The notes beneath the pieces are model-generated. The model saw nothing but the letters and a program-made list of their open reading frames with translations. It searched no databases and had not been told where the DNA came from. Positions 11,362 to 24,538 of a stretch of 64,000 nucleotides of DNA are shown here, in pieces. Numbering within the stretch: the first letter of the stretch is position 1; every line of letters starts with the position of its first letter. Made by a program: the position numbers and the translations under genes. The stretch is from Endocarpon pusillum Z07020 (taxonomy: Eukaryota > Ascomycota > Eurotiomycetes > Verrucariales > Verrucariaceae), in assembly GCF_000464535.1 (NCBI RefSeq), contig NW_006916635.1, positions 1 to 64,000 of the forward strand. Reading direction: 5' to 3'.

Positions 11362-12350
11362 ATGATTATAATAGAGTTGATCTCATTCTTGATACTCCTC
11401 GCATCAGCTACAAAGGCCGGTGCTATGGTGGGAGCACCGGTACTCACAACTCCAGCACCAGAAATCGCGAAGCGGCAAGACGCTGACACTGGAAGAACGT
11501 GCGGATATTACTCACTCGATGGTTCAGGTATGGTCTCTCAAAGCGTCCCTCGATTTAAACCGCAGAAGCTGACGCAAGACATATCATAGTCCAGACCATC
11601 ACCTGCCTGGGCAACGTGCCTTGCACTGTAGCCCCCGATTTTCTCACCTCATTCGCGTATTGCTCCGGTACTGGCGACATACCAATCACCACAGTTTATG
11701 AATACGGTTACTACCCTTATGGAGGATGTGGGCCGGGGGAACTCTGCTGGTAAGTAAAGTCCCCTCCTTCGCGACTTTTTCTCCTTGAATAATATCATTT
11801 CCAAAAGAGAACGAGCCTGACAAACTTGTTTACCCTTACAAGCCCCCTTTGGCGGCCATCATCTGGGGAATATCTCTTCAACGATGGTAGTACGGTCCTA
11901 CTCGACTGTGGAACGACTGCTTTCACCATTGAAGCCTTCACATCAGCTCAAAATGAAATCTCGACCCTAGCCTCGTCAAGCCACATTGTCACTCCAACAT
12001 CCGTACCATTAATTACCGGGTCTTCGTCGTCCTCATCGTCCGTGCCGTTCCCGACGTCCCAGTCGTCGGTTTCCAATCCGACGGCCATCATTGTCGTCAT
12101 TGTTAGTGCCGTCGCATGCCTGATCGGCTTTTGTGCAGTCCTCTGGGTTGTATACAAGATATGGAGCAGACGTCATCAAGCGAAATATCCACAAAATCTA
12201 GACAACAACGCTAGAAATTCCATCCCAGCTTCGCCAGGGAAAGATAACATACTGACAAAATGGCAATTGGTTGTTGCAGTCGTCTCTATGACCATAGCGC
12301 TCGGGGGCTTGATTGTTGCGATTGTTTTTGGGGTAAATCGAGGGAAGTGA
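11362..12350 (+). CDS. Cell-surface protein: Cys-containing ectodomain, Ser-rich stalk, two membrane helices
   Basis: Three exons with matching phase: 11362-11527, 11590-11749 and 11843-12350; the introns (62 and 93 nt) have GTATGG..CATAG and GTAAGT..ACAAG ends. The ATG at 11362 gives a signal peptide (MIIIELISFLILLASATKAGA). An ectodomain with about eight cysteines follows (TCLGNVPC, GGCGPGELCC), then a Ser/Thr/Pro-rich stalk and a transmembrane helix (AIIVVIVSAVACLIGFCAVLW) with basic flank RRHQAK. Unusually, a second helix (WQLVVAVVSMTIALGGLIVA) sits at the extreme C-terminus, so both ends could be extracytoplasmic. Role unknown; the architecture resembles fungal wall-sensor or effector-like surface proteins without matching WSC or CFEM patterns. 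Confidence 0.6.
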
Positions 12351-12508
12351 ATCAAGGATGATAAGCATTTGAATGTAATTAAGTTTTTGTACACAAATAC
12401 ACCCATATTCACACAATTATGGATCATTTTAGCAGGGCATAAGTACGTTGAGCCGTTTGTGGACACATCTTTCTATCCGCCAATTCTCTCAACCTCCATC
12501 TCCATCCC

Positions 12509-12861
12509 TTACAACCCCTCTCCCCTTCCCCTTTCCTCCTGAGCAATCTCTCCAAGCTGCCTCCTCGTCCTATTCACCCATTTAGGCCTTCCGTTCTGTC
12601 GCCCAATTGCGTCAATCATTTGACTCTTTCTCAGGCCACGACTTTGTTCTCGTCCTGCTTTCCCGTACTCCGAAGATACATCACTGCACGCCTTGATTGA
12701 GTCCAGGGCTTTGTCAAATCTGAACTCGAAGCTCTTTTTTTAAATCATCGCGGGTAACGAGTGCGTGTGCTGTTCGTTACCGCCTCTACCATTGCGTCTT
12801 TGCAGACTGAGTCAACAAAATTCCTCTCCCACTCGATATCAAAGACTGGCTGGGTCAGCAT
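12509..12861 (-). CDS. Possible two-exon small hypothetical protein
   Basis: An ATG at 12861 (MLTQPVFDIEWERNFV) opens an exon to 12781. A 56-nt GT..AG intron (12725-12780) would join it in phase to a frame at 12509-12724 with coding-like composition and many basic residues (GRQNGRPKWVNRTRRQ). The total is about 98 residues. No family is recognised and the intron donor GTAACG is poor, so this is a weak call. A longer upstream exon is conceivable. Confidence 0.25.
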
Positions 12862-14342
12862 TTGACGGCCATGCACTCTGTACGATAGTATGCAGCGTAT
12901 ACTGCGGATGTCACCATCTAGAGAAGGGGATCTCACAACTTGGTAACCATCTGTTAGGACGTGACCAGGTTGCTTTCACCAGGGTTACATCTATTTTCCC
13001 CCCTGACTTGGAGACAATAAGTAATGTGATGGGAGGACTTTGTTAGGCAATCTTCCCCCCCGAAGGAACCCATTCCAGGAAGAAAACAAGTCAGACCGCC
13101 TGTACCTCGTTCATAAGTCCTTCAGGATAATAATTCATACCTCTTCTCTTTTCTTCTTTTTTCTTCTCACCCCAGTATATCTGTGACTTTTTGCTTCACA
13201 CTCCATCAACTCCGCACCCCTAAGTTTATCTACCATCTCTCGTCTTTGTCGCGACCAACCTGCCCGGAAAATGGGGAGAAAGAAAAGACGACAAGATCAA
13301 TGCAGAGGCTGATCTCCTAGCAACTTATAGCGAAGCTTTACTTAGGAGCGGACAGGACCGACTCGTACCTTGGCAGGGAATAATTGGATCTTGCATGCAC
13401 AGACAACTCTTTGGATCGTTTCAGAACAATTTTCTGGTATAGTGCCGAATGAGAATATTAATATTATCACATTATAATTACTAGCTGCAAGCAGACAACA
13501 CCAAAATGATATGTACTTGTCCAGGCTGAATAAGTAGTCCTCCCTTTTTGGTAGTGTTAACACAATTGGCTCTCTACCAATCTCTGTGCAAAGTAGGCCC
13601 TCCCATGAGCGTCTTCTGATGCATACTCGTACAGCCATGTCTATCGCTCAATCAACTCCCCACCATGGACTGCAGTCCAGGCCATCGTTCTTCTCAAGCT
13701 TCAATATTGAGGGCAGCAAAGTAACCCGCGCAGCCATATTCCCATGCGCCACTTTGGTTTCGAGTTTTCTAGCTTGTAGCCTTCCTAAGCGCAGAGGACA
13801 GAAAGCTTGAAGAGCGATGCTGGTCTTGTCTCTTCGAAGGGCTGCTCGTGATCATGCTTTTGTGTGTGATGAGAGGGGACGCCTCTTCTTTTGGTGCCAT
13901 TGACTTGAGTCAATGGGTCGCGCCAACTGCTGGACCTTGATAGTTAAGAATGTGGAAGATTCGCAGTATCTTGTGATGCAACCTTGGATGGTGAGGCATC
14001 TCTTGACTCTCTTTGGTGAAAGAATGCCTGAGTAAGTGTGATGGCGCTCTTCACTTCGGGTTTCAGCGACATCTGCCCTTGGTAGATAGCAGGTCTTGGA
14101 GACTGGACTCCGCCATGTGCTTCCGCGGATGAGATTTGGAAGGTCATTGATGATCTCTGGGTAAAATGCCTCAGATATGGTCATCTCTTCGTTCCTTCTG
14201 TTTCTGTGCTGTAGTCTTCTGCTTTTCGTGCCTGGCCTGCGGTAACCGAGCAGAATATCTTGTAGGAACCTCCGGACCTGTGCCGCAGATATGGCTTCGG
14301 AGGCATCCATATAGTATATCCGATAACGTTGGTTTCTTCCCT
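12862..14342. other. Intergenic, about 1.5 kb
   Basis: A minus-strand frame at 13852-14310 (152 codons) is the only long one. It lacks any recognisable domain and has a skewed, basic composition, so I do not call it. It might be a downstream exon of the small membrane protein frame at 14343-14585. Confidence 0.35.
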
Positions 14343-14585
14343 TCAGGGGCCCAGGACGTAATACCCTCCTCTCACCCTCCTCTTCTCACACCCCATAACC
14401 ATCCAAATCACCAACACCGTTGTCAATATCCCCAGCAAAAACGACAACAGATTCCACGCCAGACAGGCCGGCATCGACATAGACACATAATGAACATTTC
14501 CAACACGTTGTGATTCCACATCCGACCGATCGTGGGGGAAGAGTGGTATCTTCTCGAGGTCTTGTGAGAAGGCCATAATGTTCAT
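14343..14585 (-). CDS. Possible small single-pass membrane protein
   Basis: An ATG-initiated frame of 80 residues contains a good membrane helix (CLAWNLLSFLLGILTTVLVIW) followed by CEKRRVRGG, a positive-inside stop-transfer pattern. The N-terminus is hydrophilic. A GTATTA donor near its 3' end could splice on to the frame below 14310. No family is recognised. The helix and charge pattern are the only evidence. Confidence 0.3.
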   Translation of the reverse strand: MNIMAFSQDLEKIPLFPHDRSDVESQRVGNVHYVSMSMPACLAWNLLSFLLGILTTVLVIWMVMGCEKRRVRGGYYVLGP

Positions 14586-16021
14586 GGAAAATCGATCCTA
14601 GCATAGGAACGGACACACACCGAGGAAGGCTCAAGGTGGAGAAAAGAGGTGAGAGCGTAGCGTCATGAAAATGGTAGTTTTTGGATGAGAGAGGGGAGTG
14701 GTGATGCAAGGGAAACGGAGATCAAAGTGCAGATCAGCAGGGGGGGCAAAAGGGGTGATATGCAGATTGGATGTGTACCACGAGGTTTCTAAAGAAAGAA
14801 AGGTTTTGCAGCTAGTTAGGGGGAATAGACGCTAGGTAAGGAACTTGTGCACGGCATAGCACTGCCTTATCTCTGCCAAGCAGGTATGATGTGGTCTGGC
14901 ATGCAGGTGTAGGTCTCTAATGTAGGCTCTAGTTCCTGATCTGCAGCACTGGTTGGTTGGAGAGGGGAGGAGGGGAGGAGGGGTTCGGATTGGGGGTGTG
15001 CCCTCCCATCTTTGTGCCCAAAGGCCCCAGGCAAGTGGAAAAGGCTCCAGGCATTAGGGCTGGTGAATTACCCAACAGATCTTGTTCCGAACGAATTAAT
15101 AGATTAGGCATAGCACACCTTTTCGGCCATCCAAATTTCCGCGATCAATAGGCATTAAGATGGAACACACCTTGCCGGTCTGGTATCGATGATTTGAGAC
15201 GGGTGTCTTGCTGGGAGGGCAAGGTTTGAGTTTGCATGTCCAACAAAGCCTTTCCTGTAACAGTTGAATGGTCTGTGCTTAGCCCCTATTATGATGAAGC
15301 TAATGCAGCACGCACCTAATGCTGCGCCCGATAGCTCGACCATGTACTAGTAGTTCTTGAGTGGTTTTCGCTGTGTTTCAGATTTATCGAGTCGGAAAGA
15401 TTGGATAACTCACCCACAGAGCACAGCACTACTTGAGCCCCATACATTTACTAGGGTACACCACAACAAAGTGCAGCCCCAAAGTCCTGGCGGCTCCGGG
15501 TAACTTACCCGGTGATAGTAATGGTGACAGCCTTTTACTTCCCCCCCCAACCTGCCAAAAAGTCTCTCATCTTTTGTGTTGGTCTTGATCGAAATTCCGA
15601 GACAAGAGGATCGCATCACTGCAGCAGCTCGCGTTGGTCCACACCCCTTCATTCCCAGAAAGAAGCATATTGATCAGGGTGGCAAGGCTATTTACTGCCT
15701 TGCAGGGCTTCGAATACAGACGACTCGTAAGGTGATGATCGCCAGCGACATCACAAACCATCCTGACATACTTATGACTATGGGGAGGTAGAACATTCAG
15801 AGTAAAACAGGCTGCCTTTTGGTGTATTATCTGTCTTGAATATGTAGCTAATTGAGAAACGAGTACGGAGTAGTCCCTGCAAAATCAAAGAATGCATGCA
15901 GAGGCATGCTTCGGCTTCCATCTTTCAACCCAAACTCTACAATAGAACACAATAACCTACCCGATACACCTACTGCACAAAGAGAAAGCTTCATGGCCGT
16001 GGCCATGCATCCCAAACCTAA
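14586..16021. other. Intergenic with G-rich tract
   Basis: A G-rich stretch at about 14948-15000 has repeated GGGG runs separated by 2-6 bases and could form a G-quadruplex. Other parts look unremarkable. The short frames on both strands show no family features. The end of this block carries the 3' side of ACC1. Confidence 0.4.
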
Positions 16022-19000
16022 TCATACCCCGGTAAGGTACTTGACCAGTCCCTCCCTTTCGCTCGTCGGCACCAGACTCAATGCCTCCCTCACTCCCTTA
16101 AGTCCACCCTCCTTGTTGCTCATCAACAACTCGGCGACTTTCTGGCTGATGCTTTCGGTCTTGACCGCGTCGATTTTGCTATAGACATCCTTACGGTGGC
16201 TTTCATACCATTCGGCTACCTTGCGGTCGTCCTTGTCAAATTCCGTGTCTAGCATGCCTGTCCACGACTTGAGGAGGTTGAGGTTGCTTTCTTTGTTCGC
16301 CGCTGACGTGACATTGGTTGAAGCATTGACAGCAGTACCGGCAAGTCTCTTGAGCAGCACTTCCTCGGACAGTCTACGACGTAGACGCCAATAGAAGAAC
16401 CGTCGGGCATTCTGCCATCTTAGTGGCATGCGGATTGTCCCTTTGGCTTCCATGCGGCCAGCGCGATCATGAAGATCGGCGAACTGGAGAGCAATCTGCA
16501 TGTAGATTGGACCAAGAGTCTTTTCACGCTCGGTCATCTTGAGCTTGATTTCGCTGGTCCGCTCTGGCGACAGGTCCTTGTCGGCCAACTGAGCGCGGAG
16601 TTGAGCGTAGGTGGGATCGAGCCTCGCCATGGTTTCGAGTTGCTTGTCGCGGCGATACTTGATATTGACAATACCTTCGGGCTCGAGGACACCACCACGA
16701 GAGTCTTCGTCAGCATACATTTCCATCTGCTCAGGATTGATTGTAGGATCGACCACAACCTAAGATGATGTTAGCTATACGGTTCAAAGGGTCCTTAGTA
16801 GAGGTACTTACCCATGAGCCACCACGGAGCTCACCAAAGGGTGGAATGTAGACAAATATCGGCTGCTCGTACTTGACAAGCGCGTCGACAATGTAGGATC
16901 CATACTTCAACACCTCGTTGTACATGTCCTTCTGACCACCAGAGAAGCCACGCCAGTTGGCAAGGATCATCACCGGCAGCTGCTCGCCATGGTTGAAGTC
17001 CTTCAGGGCTTGCGCAGTCTTGAACGCGGAATTGGGGTACCAGACTCCACCAGCCTCGTTGGTGATCTGCTCCATCGAGTCCGGGTTGGCAGGATCAGCG
17101 GGTGTGACATTCTCGACAGATCGAGTCTCAACGGCGATGACACCCATGGGAATACCACCGAGACGAGCGCGACCGACCACAACAGTGCGAGCCCAACCAC
17201 CAAGCGACTCGCGGAAGGAGTCCTTGTCGAAGAGGCCGGACAGGAAGCCTTCTTCGTCTTCTTTACCAGCAATAAGGTGTCTGACATCGTACGCTTGTCG
17301 GTTGGGTGGGAAGAACTGGATGTCGCGATCCCAAGAATCGGCGGATGGACTGACAGGAACGGGCTGATTCTTCTTGTCTGGGATGAAAGACATCCACTCA
17401 ACGATCTTCTCCACGCCTTGGAAATCATCGTTTGCAGTCATGTGGCTGACGCCATTCTTGTACATGATCTGGGTACCACCCAACTGCAAATTCGAAGTGT
17501 AAACTTCACGGCCAAGAAGTTTGTTGATAGCAGGTGCACCAGTAAGGATGATCGGTTGGCCTTCGATTTGGATGGCTCTTTGCCCGAGACGGACCAGATA
17601 AGCACCAATACCGACCGATCTGCAAGTGACGAGCGTGATCGTGAAGATGTCTTCGTAGGCTTTAGAGGTAGCACCAGCAATAAGACCAGATCCTCGTAGA
17701 CACTCGACTCCGAGTCCATCTTTTGCACCCACAATCGTCGTGATCTTATACCGCTCCTCCCCCTCGTCCATGACCTTTTCGGTGAGCACTTCTTTGGTCT
17801 TGCCAAATTGCTTCATCTTCTCCGGTGTAAGATAGAGATACTTGAAACCAGCTTCAGGATGGGCAGCGTCGTTCCAGGCGACAGAGAAATGGGGGATCAG
17901 CTCATCAGCCATACCAATACGAGCGCCAGAATTGGCAGACAAGTAGATTCGAGGGATGCCAAGTTTTCTCGCAAGCTCGGTGCACTTGTGGAAGAACTTG
18001 TCTTCCTGTGGACCGAAGGAGCCAATCTGATAGGTGATGTCGTTCGCAACAATGATAAAGCGTCGCCCCCGTGGATACTCGGGAGTTTTGGCGGTGATCA
18101 GCCAGCCAACCATACCACAGCTGTTGGTACCAGGCTCGCGCGCAACCTCGGCCAGACTGTCAGAGTCATCCAAAACCAATTCACTATACTCGATGCATTC
18201 TCCAAGTGCTGGCTGTGATTCGGCCAGTGGCTGGTATTTGGCGACAGCTTTGGTCCAGCTATATTGAATGGCTTGCCTGAACAGCTCGGGGAAGTCGTAT
18301 ACGTACTGGGTCCCCATCAAATGAGCCTTGTATCGCTTTGGCTGCAGCCACTCTTTGGTTGGGTAAGGTGTAGAAACCGGACGCAAATGCATTGAGCCAA
18401 CCTTGGTCGTCCCACCAATGCTCTCGAACACCCATTCTCCAGTCTTTGACTTCTTCTCAATGTATAATTCTACCTGGATAACATATCCAGAAGTATTAGT
18501 GATGACCACACGCAGCGGGTACGGCATGCCAGACACGGGATCGGTACAAAGAATGCGGATTTCGGCACCAGTGACGCGCAAACGCCAGAGACGACGGCCG
18601 AAGCGCTCCAGGAAACCTGCTAAGGCCTCCTCAACGTCCTTCGGCTGGAGGGGGAAGACGGGAGAGAAGTTGATGAAGATGTGGTTCAGATCCGAGTTGT
18701 TGTTGCCAATGATTTCAAGAGCATCCAGGATATCGTTCATCAGTCGATGAGCTTCCGAGATCAAGTACTCGACTGTCGGAATATCATCCCTTAGACGTCC
18801 AGGTCGTACAACAGCACGAGTAAAGTATCTCTTGTCAACAACTTTATCACTTTCGGGACCTTTGCCAATGGCTTCATATACGTGAATATTGCGATTTTCG
18901 GTAAAGACTGGCTTGATCTTGAATTTTGACAGCCTGCCAAGTTCAAGTTGAAATGCCAGTGCAGGTTCGCTGTGACGAATGCTGGAATCTTCTTCGTATG

Positions 19001-22000
19001 AAGGTCCGCGGAAAGTGTAGTATCCCGGGTACGTACCATCTCGGTGACCGCAAATAAAGGTTAACCGACGCACACGACGCGCAAGAAGCTCCCCCTTGTT
19101 CTCGGCAACAATTTTGGCGACGCGGGAAATAATCTCGTTGTCATCGAGCGCTTCAACATCACGGATGGCAACATTGCATACACCGGTAAGCTCGTCCTCA
19201 TTCTCGAGACGCGGGGCGGCTGGTCTCCGCTTGCCATTGAGTTCGGGCATAAGGCTGCTTGCGCTTGGTCTTTGACCCTTAGCACCAGCTCGAGGAAATG
19301 CTTCCAATGCACGTGCAAGCGATTCATCGGCTTCGTCAAGATATTGAACAGGGACGATGACACCCTTTCGAGACGGCCCATCTGTTTCTTTGTTGACGAG
19401 ATAGGACATATCGCTGATTGAGCTGATCTTCTTGAACGGGTTGCCTCCTGAAGTTGGCGTGCTTGGCGCAGATGGATAGGCCGAGCCAAGAGGCATACCA
19501 AACTCCGATTGACCCACCTTTCCTAGGATGAAGTCCCATGAGATGAAGAACGGAGGATCAACGTCGTTGTGGTATTGGACCTCCTTCACGGTGTAGGCTC
19601 GGTAGGCTCGGCGAACGTACACTTCGAGAGCGGCAAGCGACACCCATGGATCTGCATGGCTGAAGAATAGTGGCAGAACATCGAACACGGTGTATTTGGA
19701 GTCAACCACTTCCTTGAGCACATCAAGATCCGGTTCACGATGATCCCAGCCAGTCTCGCCATATCTCGACTCGACAACTGAAGACCGTAGAATATGCTCC
19801 ATTTGTGCAGCACGCTCTTCCAGTGAGGGTAAAGCGCATTGAATCAAGAGCTCGCGTGCCTTGAGCGCAACCTTCGCGGTTGCCCTTGACTCGAGTTCGG
19901 TCAAGCTGCGGAGAGACGGACGGAAATATTTGGCGACATTACCGACGTCAGGCTGGTTTGGTCTGTACATATCCAGGATTGCGAGGATGAGATTGTTCTT
20001 GGCGCCAATCTTGCTGTGGGACAGTACGGTATGCACAACGGCCTGGATGTCATCCTTGTGCTCTTCTCTGAGCTTGAGTATGACGTCTTCATCTCGCAGA
20101 GTACTGCTCGAAAACAATTTTTCTACTTGCCAATACTGGTCCAGCAGACCAGTGAAGACGTCGAACTCATGCGCCTTAAGACCATCAGCATATCTATCCA
20201 TAACCGCCGACAAAGGAGCCAAAGATGATCTCAGCATTTCAGCGTCGGCACCGCTCAAATTGTCCTCGATGAATCGATTCAGAGCCTTTTGAAGTTGCTT
20301 GGCAGGGAACTCGGCATGTCTGGAATGAGCACGCTCAACGATCTGGTCAAATTGAGTATCCAGCTTTTGGGGCATGCGAGAGTGCAGAGCGGATGACTGA
20401 GCATTCCATTCGCCGTACGGCAATTCTGGATCTCGGAGAACCTCCACTAACTCCTTCAAGGTTGAGGCCATAATAACCTGATTGTCAAATCCAAGGAGAA
20501 TATTGAGAAGAATGTTGTGCAGAAGAGTAAACCGCTGAGGAGGTTTAGTGCCGACAACTTGGGGAGGTCCAAGATCTGGAAGCTGACCCGAGAATGGCTG
20601 AGCGTGCTTGACTCTTGACGGATCATCAAGAGCGAGTATCCCTAGAATGTCACCAGCTTCAAGGGTCGCTCCAGGCTGTTTGATGAGCTGGACCACGCCA
20701 TCCTCCTGTGTAATTAGGGGCATGTACATTTTCATAACCTCGACCTCGGCAAAAGCCTGCCCAGCTCGAACATGTTCACCATTCTCGACAGTAAACTTGA
20801 CAAGCTTACCAGGAGAAGGAGTGCGGAGTTGGGTTGGGTCGTTTTCCTGTTCAAGCAGACAGGTCTTACCGTCCACGCTGAGACGTGTAGCGGCAGTCTC
20901 TTCCTTCCAGTAGACATTGTGTGACCGTCCCGCCAGCAAGACCAGTAGTCCACCATCCGCCAGTGCTCGGACGCCAACGGAGCACTTCGAGCCATTGATG
21001 AAAAGGAGGTAGCTGTCAAGACTTGACCTTGTAGCCGTAAATTTGTAGCGGTAGCCTTCATAGATGAAATCCACAGGGAAGACGGTCTTCAAAACTTCCT
21101 TTGGCGGGACCTGGCCCTTTTCGAGACCTTTCCGGTACTCGGCGATACAGGCTTCGCTTGCGATGTGTGCCCTGGTTACCGCACCACAAACTACAGCCAA
21201 CATTGGGTCTGGTCGCTCTGCTGTAAGCTTGTTGGAGATGAGCTCATCTAGCCAGCCAGTAGTGATGGTATTCTCTTCGAAAGCCGGAGTCTCAAGCAGC
21301 TTGATAAGATATTCAACGGTCGTTCTGAAATCACCGCGAATGCTTAGCTCTTTCAGTGCCACGATCATGTGTTTCCTCGATGCCGATCGGTTTTCGCCAT
21401 AGGCGAATATATGGCCGAATTGACTGTCCGAGAAGCTGTGAATACCACCAGAACTGCCAACGGAGAAGTAGCCCCAGACGTTGGAGCTGGACCTAAAGTT
21501 CAAGTCATGCAAGGTACCACCAGAAGGTTTGAAGCCTTCGCCTGGGTCTTCGGAGGTGATACGGCAAGCAGTGGTGTGACCTTGTGGCTGCGGTCGTCTT
21601 TGTGTCTTGAGACTGCCCTCGGATGTGAAATGGAAATCGATTTCGGTGGAAGTATGCGGGTCCACGCCGTACAACAAGCGAATGTCACGGATGCGATGGA
21701 GAGGGATGCCCATAGCAATCTGGAGTTGAGCGGCCGGCAAGTTGACACCGCTCACCATTTCGGTGGTAGGATGCTCGACTTGCAATCTAGGGTTCAGTTC
21801 CAGAAAGTAGAACTTGTCGTCGGCGTGGGAGTAGAGGTACTCAACAGTTCCAGCCGACACGTAACCGACGAGCTTTCCGAGACTCACGGCCGCCTTCTCC
21901 ATGGCCTTGAAGGTCTCCGGCTTGGCGACCGTGACTGGAGCTTCTTCGATGATCTTTTGATGTCTTCTTTGGACAGAGCAATCTCTGCCGAAGAGTGAAA

Positions 22001-22983
22001 TATTGTTACCATACTGGTCAGCAAGGAGCTGCACTTCTAAATGTCTGGCATTTCCAGCCAGCTTCATTATGAAGATAGGCGAGCCCGGAATTTCACTGGC
22101 CGCGGCGTTGTAGAGATTGACGAAGTTCTCCTCGGACTCGACTTTTCGAATGCCTTTTCCACCACCACCTTCTGAGGCCTTCACCATGACTGGAAAGCCA
22201 ATCTTTCGAGCCGCTTCCAAGCCTTCTTGTGGCGAGTGTGTACATCCTTTGTCGTAGATATCATCTTCCACAGCGACAATCCCGTCCTTGTCAATCTTCA
22301 CCTGATCCACGCCTTCCCCTGACCACGGAATGCAGGGGACTTTCGCATGCTGAGCAACGATTGTAGACGAGATTTTATCACCCAACGATCTCATGGCAGA
22401 GCCTGGAGGGCCGATGAAGATAATCTTTTTCTGGGAAGCGGCCAGAGACTCCGGAAGCTTTGGGTTCTCTGAGGCATGTCCCCAGCCAGCCCATACGGCA
22501 TGGACATCCATGCGCTCGGCAATATCGACTATCAGCTCGACGTTGGCATAGTTGTTGTTATTTGTCCCGCCTGGGACCTCAACATATTTGTCTGCCATTC
22601 GAATGTAGTCCGCATTCGCTTGTAGATCTTCGGGCGTCGCCATCACAGTGAACTGAATGGCTCGCTCGTCGCCAAACATCTGGTATGCCCATTTGCGTAC
22701 AGATCTGATTTCTTTAACGGCTGCAATGCCATTATTGGCGATGAGCACCTGAAGTTGACAATGTCAGCAAAGATACAGACAGATTTCCCAGCCTTGCATT
22801 GCCTACCGATGTTATAACTGAGTGACCATCATACTCTTGTACAAAGTCTTTGACGGCGCTCGCTGGAGCTGCATCAAGGTGATTACCGCCGATAAAGTGG
22901 GATGGGAGGTTGTGCTTAGCCTGCCAGGAGCTCGGGTGCCCATTTGTGAGGGCACCATTGGTACCGTTGGACAGCTTTGACAT
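16022..22983 (-). CDS. ACC1: Acetyl-CoA carboxylase (multifunctional, eukaryotic type)
   Basis: ATP- and biotin-dependent carboxylation of acetyl-CoA to malonyl-CoA in the cytosol, the committed step of fatty-acid synthesis. Three exons: 22807-22983, 16812-22748 and 16022-16759, with introns of 58 and 52 nt in consistent phase, giving 2283 residues (yeast Acc1 is about 2233). Domain order: biotin carboxylase with the Gly-rich ATP-grasp loop KASEGGGGKGIRKV; biotin carrier with VEVMKMYMP, biotinyl Lys about residue 732; the central ACC domain; then the carboxyltransferase halves, with SANSGARIG and NWRGFSGGQKDMY. All key blocks are intact. The start at 22983 gives the usual short Asn/Gly-rich leader (MSKLSNGTNG). 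It is likely essential. Two long antisense frames inside it are shadows. Confidence 0.98.
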
Positions 22984-23779
22984 TTTGGTATGGGTCACGC
23001 AGTTGAGGAGGGAAAAAAGGGTGGGCAGGCTCGTCGAAGTGTAGAGGTTTGAAAAGTTCAGCTGAAGACCAGACGCCAGCCAAATCCCAATGCCCAGAAC
23101 CTCACATGCAGCCGTAAAGACCAAATCAAAGATTCAGGACTTGCTGAGAGGAGATGGTGTAAAGGAAGACCGAAGTGGAGGAGTGATCGAAGCTGAAGAG
23201 AATGGTACGTACGGAACGGAAATGGATCCGGAGGTATATGCCGAAAGGTTCGAAGTAAAGTTAGAAGTAGCTGATCGGAAATCTGGTGGGTGCCCAATGA
23301 GCAGGTGGATTGAGTTGAGGCCCGCCCTCCGTCAATTGTTGGAGCTACCAGCCCTGAAGTTTACCCCAACTTCGATTTCTTTTCGCCGTTGAGTCCATGA
23401 TGTTGAACTTTTCCCTCAATCCTTTTCCACTTATTTCAATGTCTACACTTGGCACTTACCCGGTCAATCTACTCACAACGTTCTTAGAATGTACTTTCCG
23501 GAAGTCACGGGGTCATGAATGGTTATATCGTTGTCATTGATGGCTCGTTTCTACCTCAGCCCTTCCCCTTCAGGCCTAAGAATAACAATCTCAAAGCGGA
23601 CATCTCGGACTACTTGGACGGACTCCGACTACCTATATTTGGCGGGATCTAGTTCGGGGCCAGAGCACTAGGGAGGTCTGTTGGACGAATGAGAATGATA
23701 CGTTGGGGCTCTGTGCGGCGCCACTTTCGCTCCGGAATTTCTCATCTTCACATCACGGAGAAACTCTACGACTCTTTCT
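22984..23779. other. ACC1 promoter region
   Basis: This is the upstream region of ACC1. Frames crossing it are short and have no domain. Composition is ordinary until about 23780, where a sharp AT-rich block begins. Confidence 0.5.
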
Positions 23780-24538
23780 TAGAGTGTCCATAAAGAATTT
23801 AAACTTTTTCATAGACTATCAGAGTACACTTGAATATCAAAAAATTAGTTGAGATAAAAGATTATTGTTTTATTCTTATACTTCTTATCATACAATAAAG
23901 AACGTCCGCTTATCATAATTTATATGCTATTTTTAAGAGAAAATAGAAAAGAACTTCAAAATCCCTGACTCAAATTTATTTTTAAATATATTATAGTGAA
24001 CACTGAATACTTTTGAACTCACTTTAAATTTCTACAAACATCTCAGGTAAAAGTCCTATTGGCTTTGCGTTCTGCAAATCTTATTATGTTCTATGTCACG
24101 GAGTTGACATGGAGGCCTCCTGGGGCCTAGATGGAGTCGTGGTCCGACTCTCTCTAGGGCATCTGGATTAAGGATTAATATACTATTCCAACTGCATTCA
24201 AGTAACTTTGGTTACTTGGGCGTAACTCTTTTGTGAAGTTGGATCACTATCTCATTCTAGAGAACATCTACTATACAGCCCTTTAGAATGTAATTTTCTA
24301 TAGTTTTTATATTTTCAACCCTTTTTTCATGTTTTAGAGGGCACCCGGAATATACGAAATAAGAAGATAAAATTCTCCAAAAAAAATTGAAAAATTTTGA
24401 ACCAGAATTTTGTTGGTAGACTACTTTGAAGGCCACCAAGGATCTAGAAACTGTCACGTGAGAACCCGATCAAGGTTTCAGGGAAGCGAGGATTTCTTAT
24501 TAAAGTAGCTTCTATTCTAAGCTACTGCCTAATCAGGC
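23780..24538. other. AT-rich block between ACC1 and DNMT5
   Basis: From about 23780 to 24060, and again from about 24255 to 24420, the sequence is strongly AT-rich with long A and T runs, unlike the coding flanks. Between them is a short GC-richer insert holding small inverted repeats (for example CAAGTAAC..GTTACTTG near 24201-24221). No gene is visible. This could be RIP-decayed transposon sequence, judged on composition alone. Confidence 0.45.

Noticed and set aside
16989..17699. Plus-strand frame of 236 codons
   Set aside because: It is antisense to the carboxyltransferase part of ACC1 and has no family features.
21369..21998. Plus-strand frame of 209 codons
   Set aside because: It is antisense to the biotin carboxylase part of ACC1.
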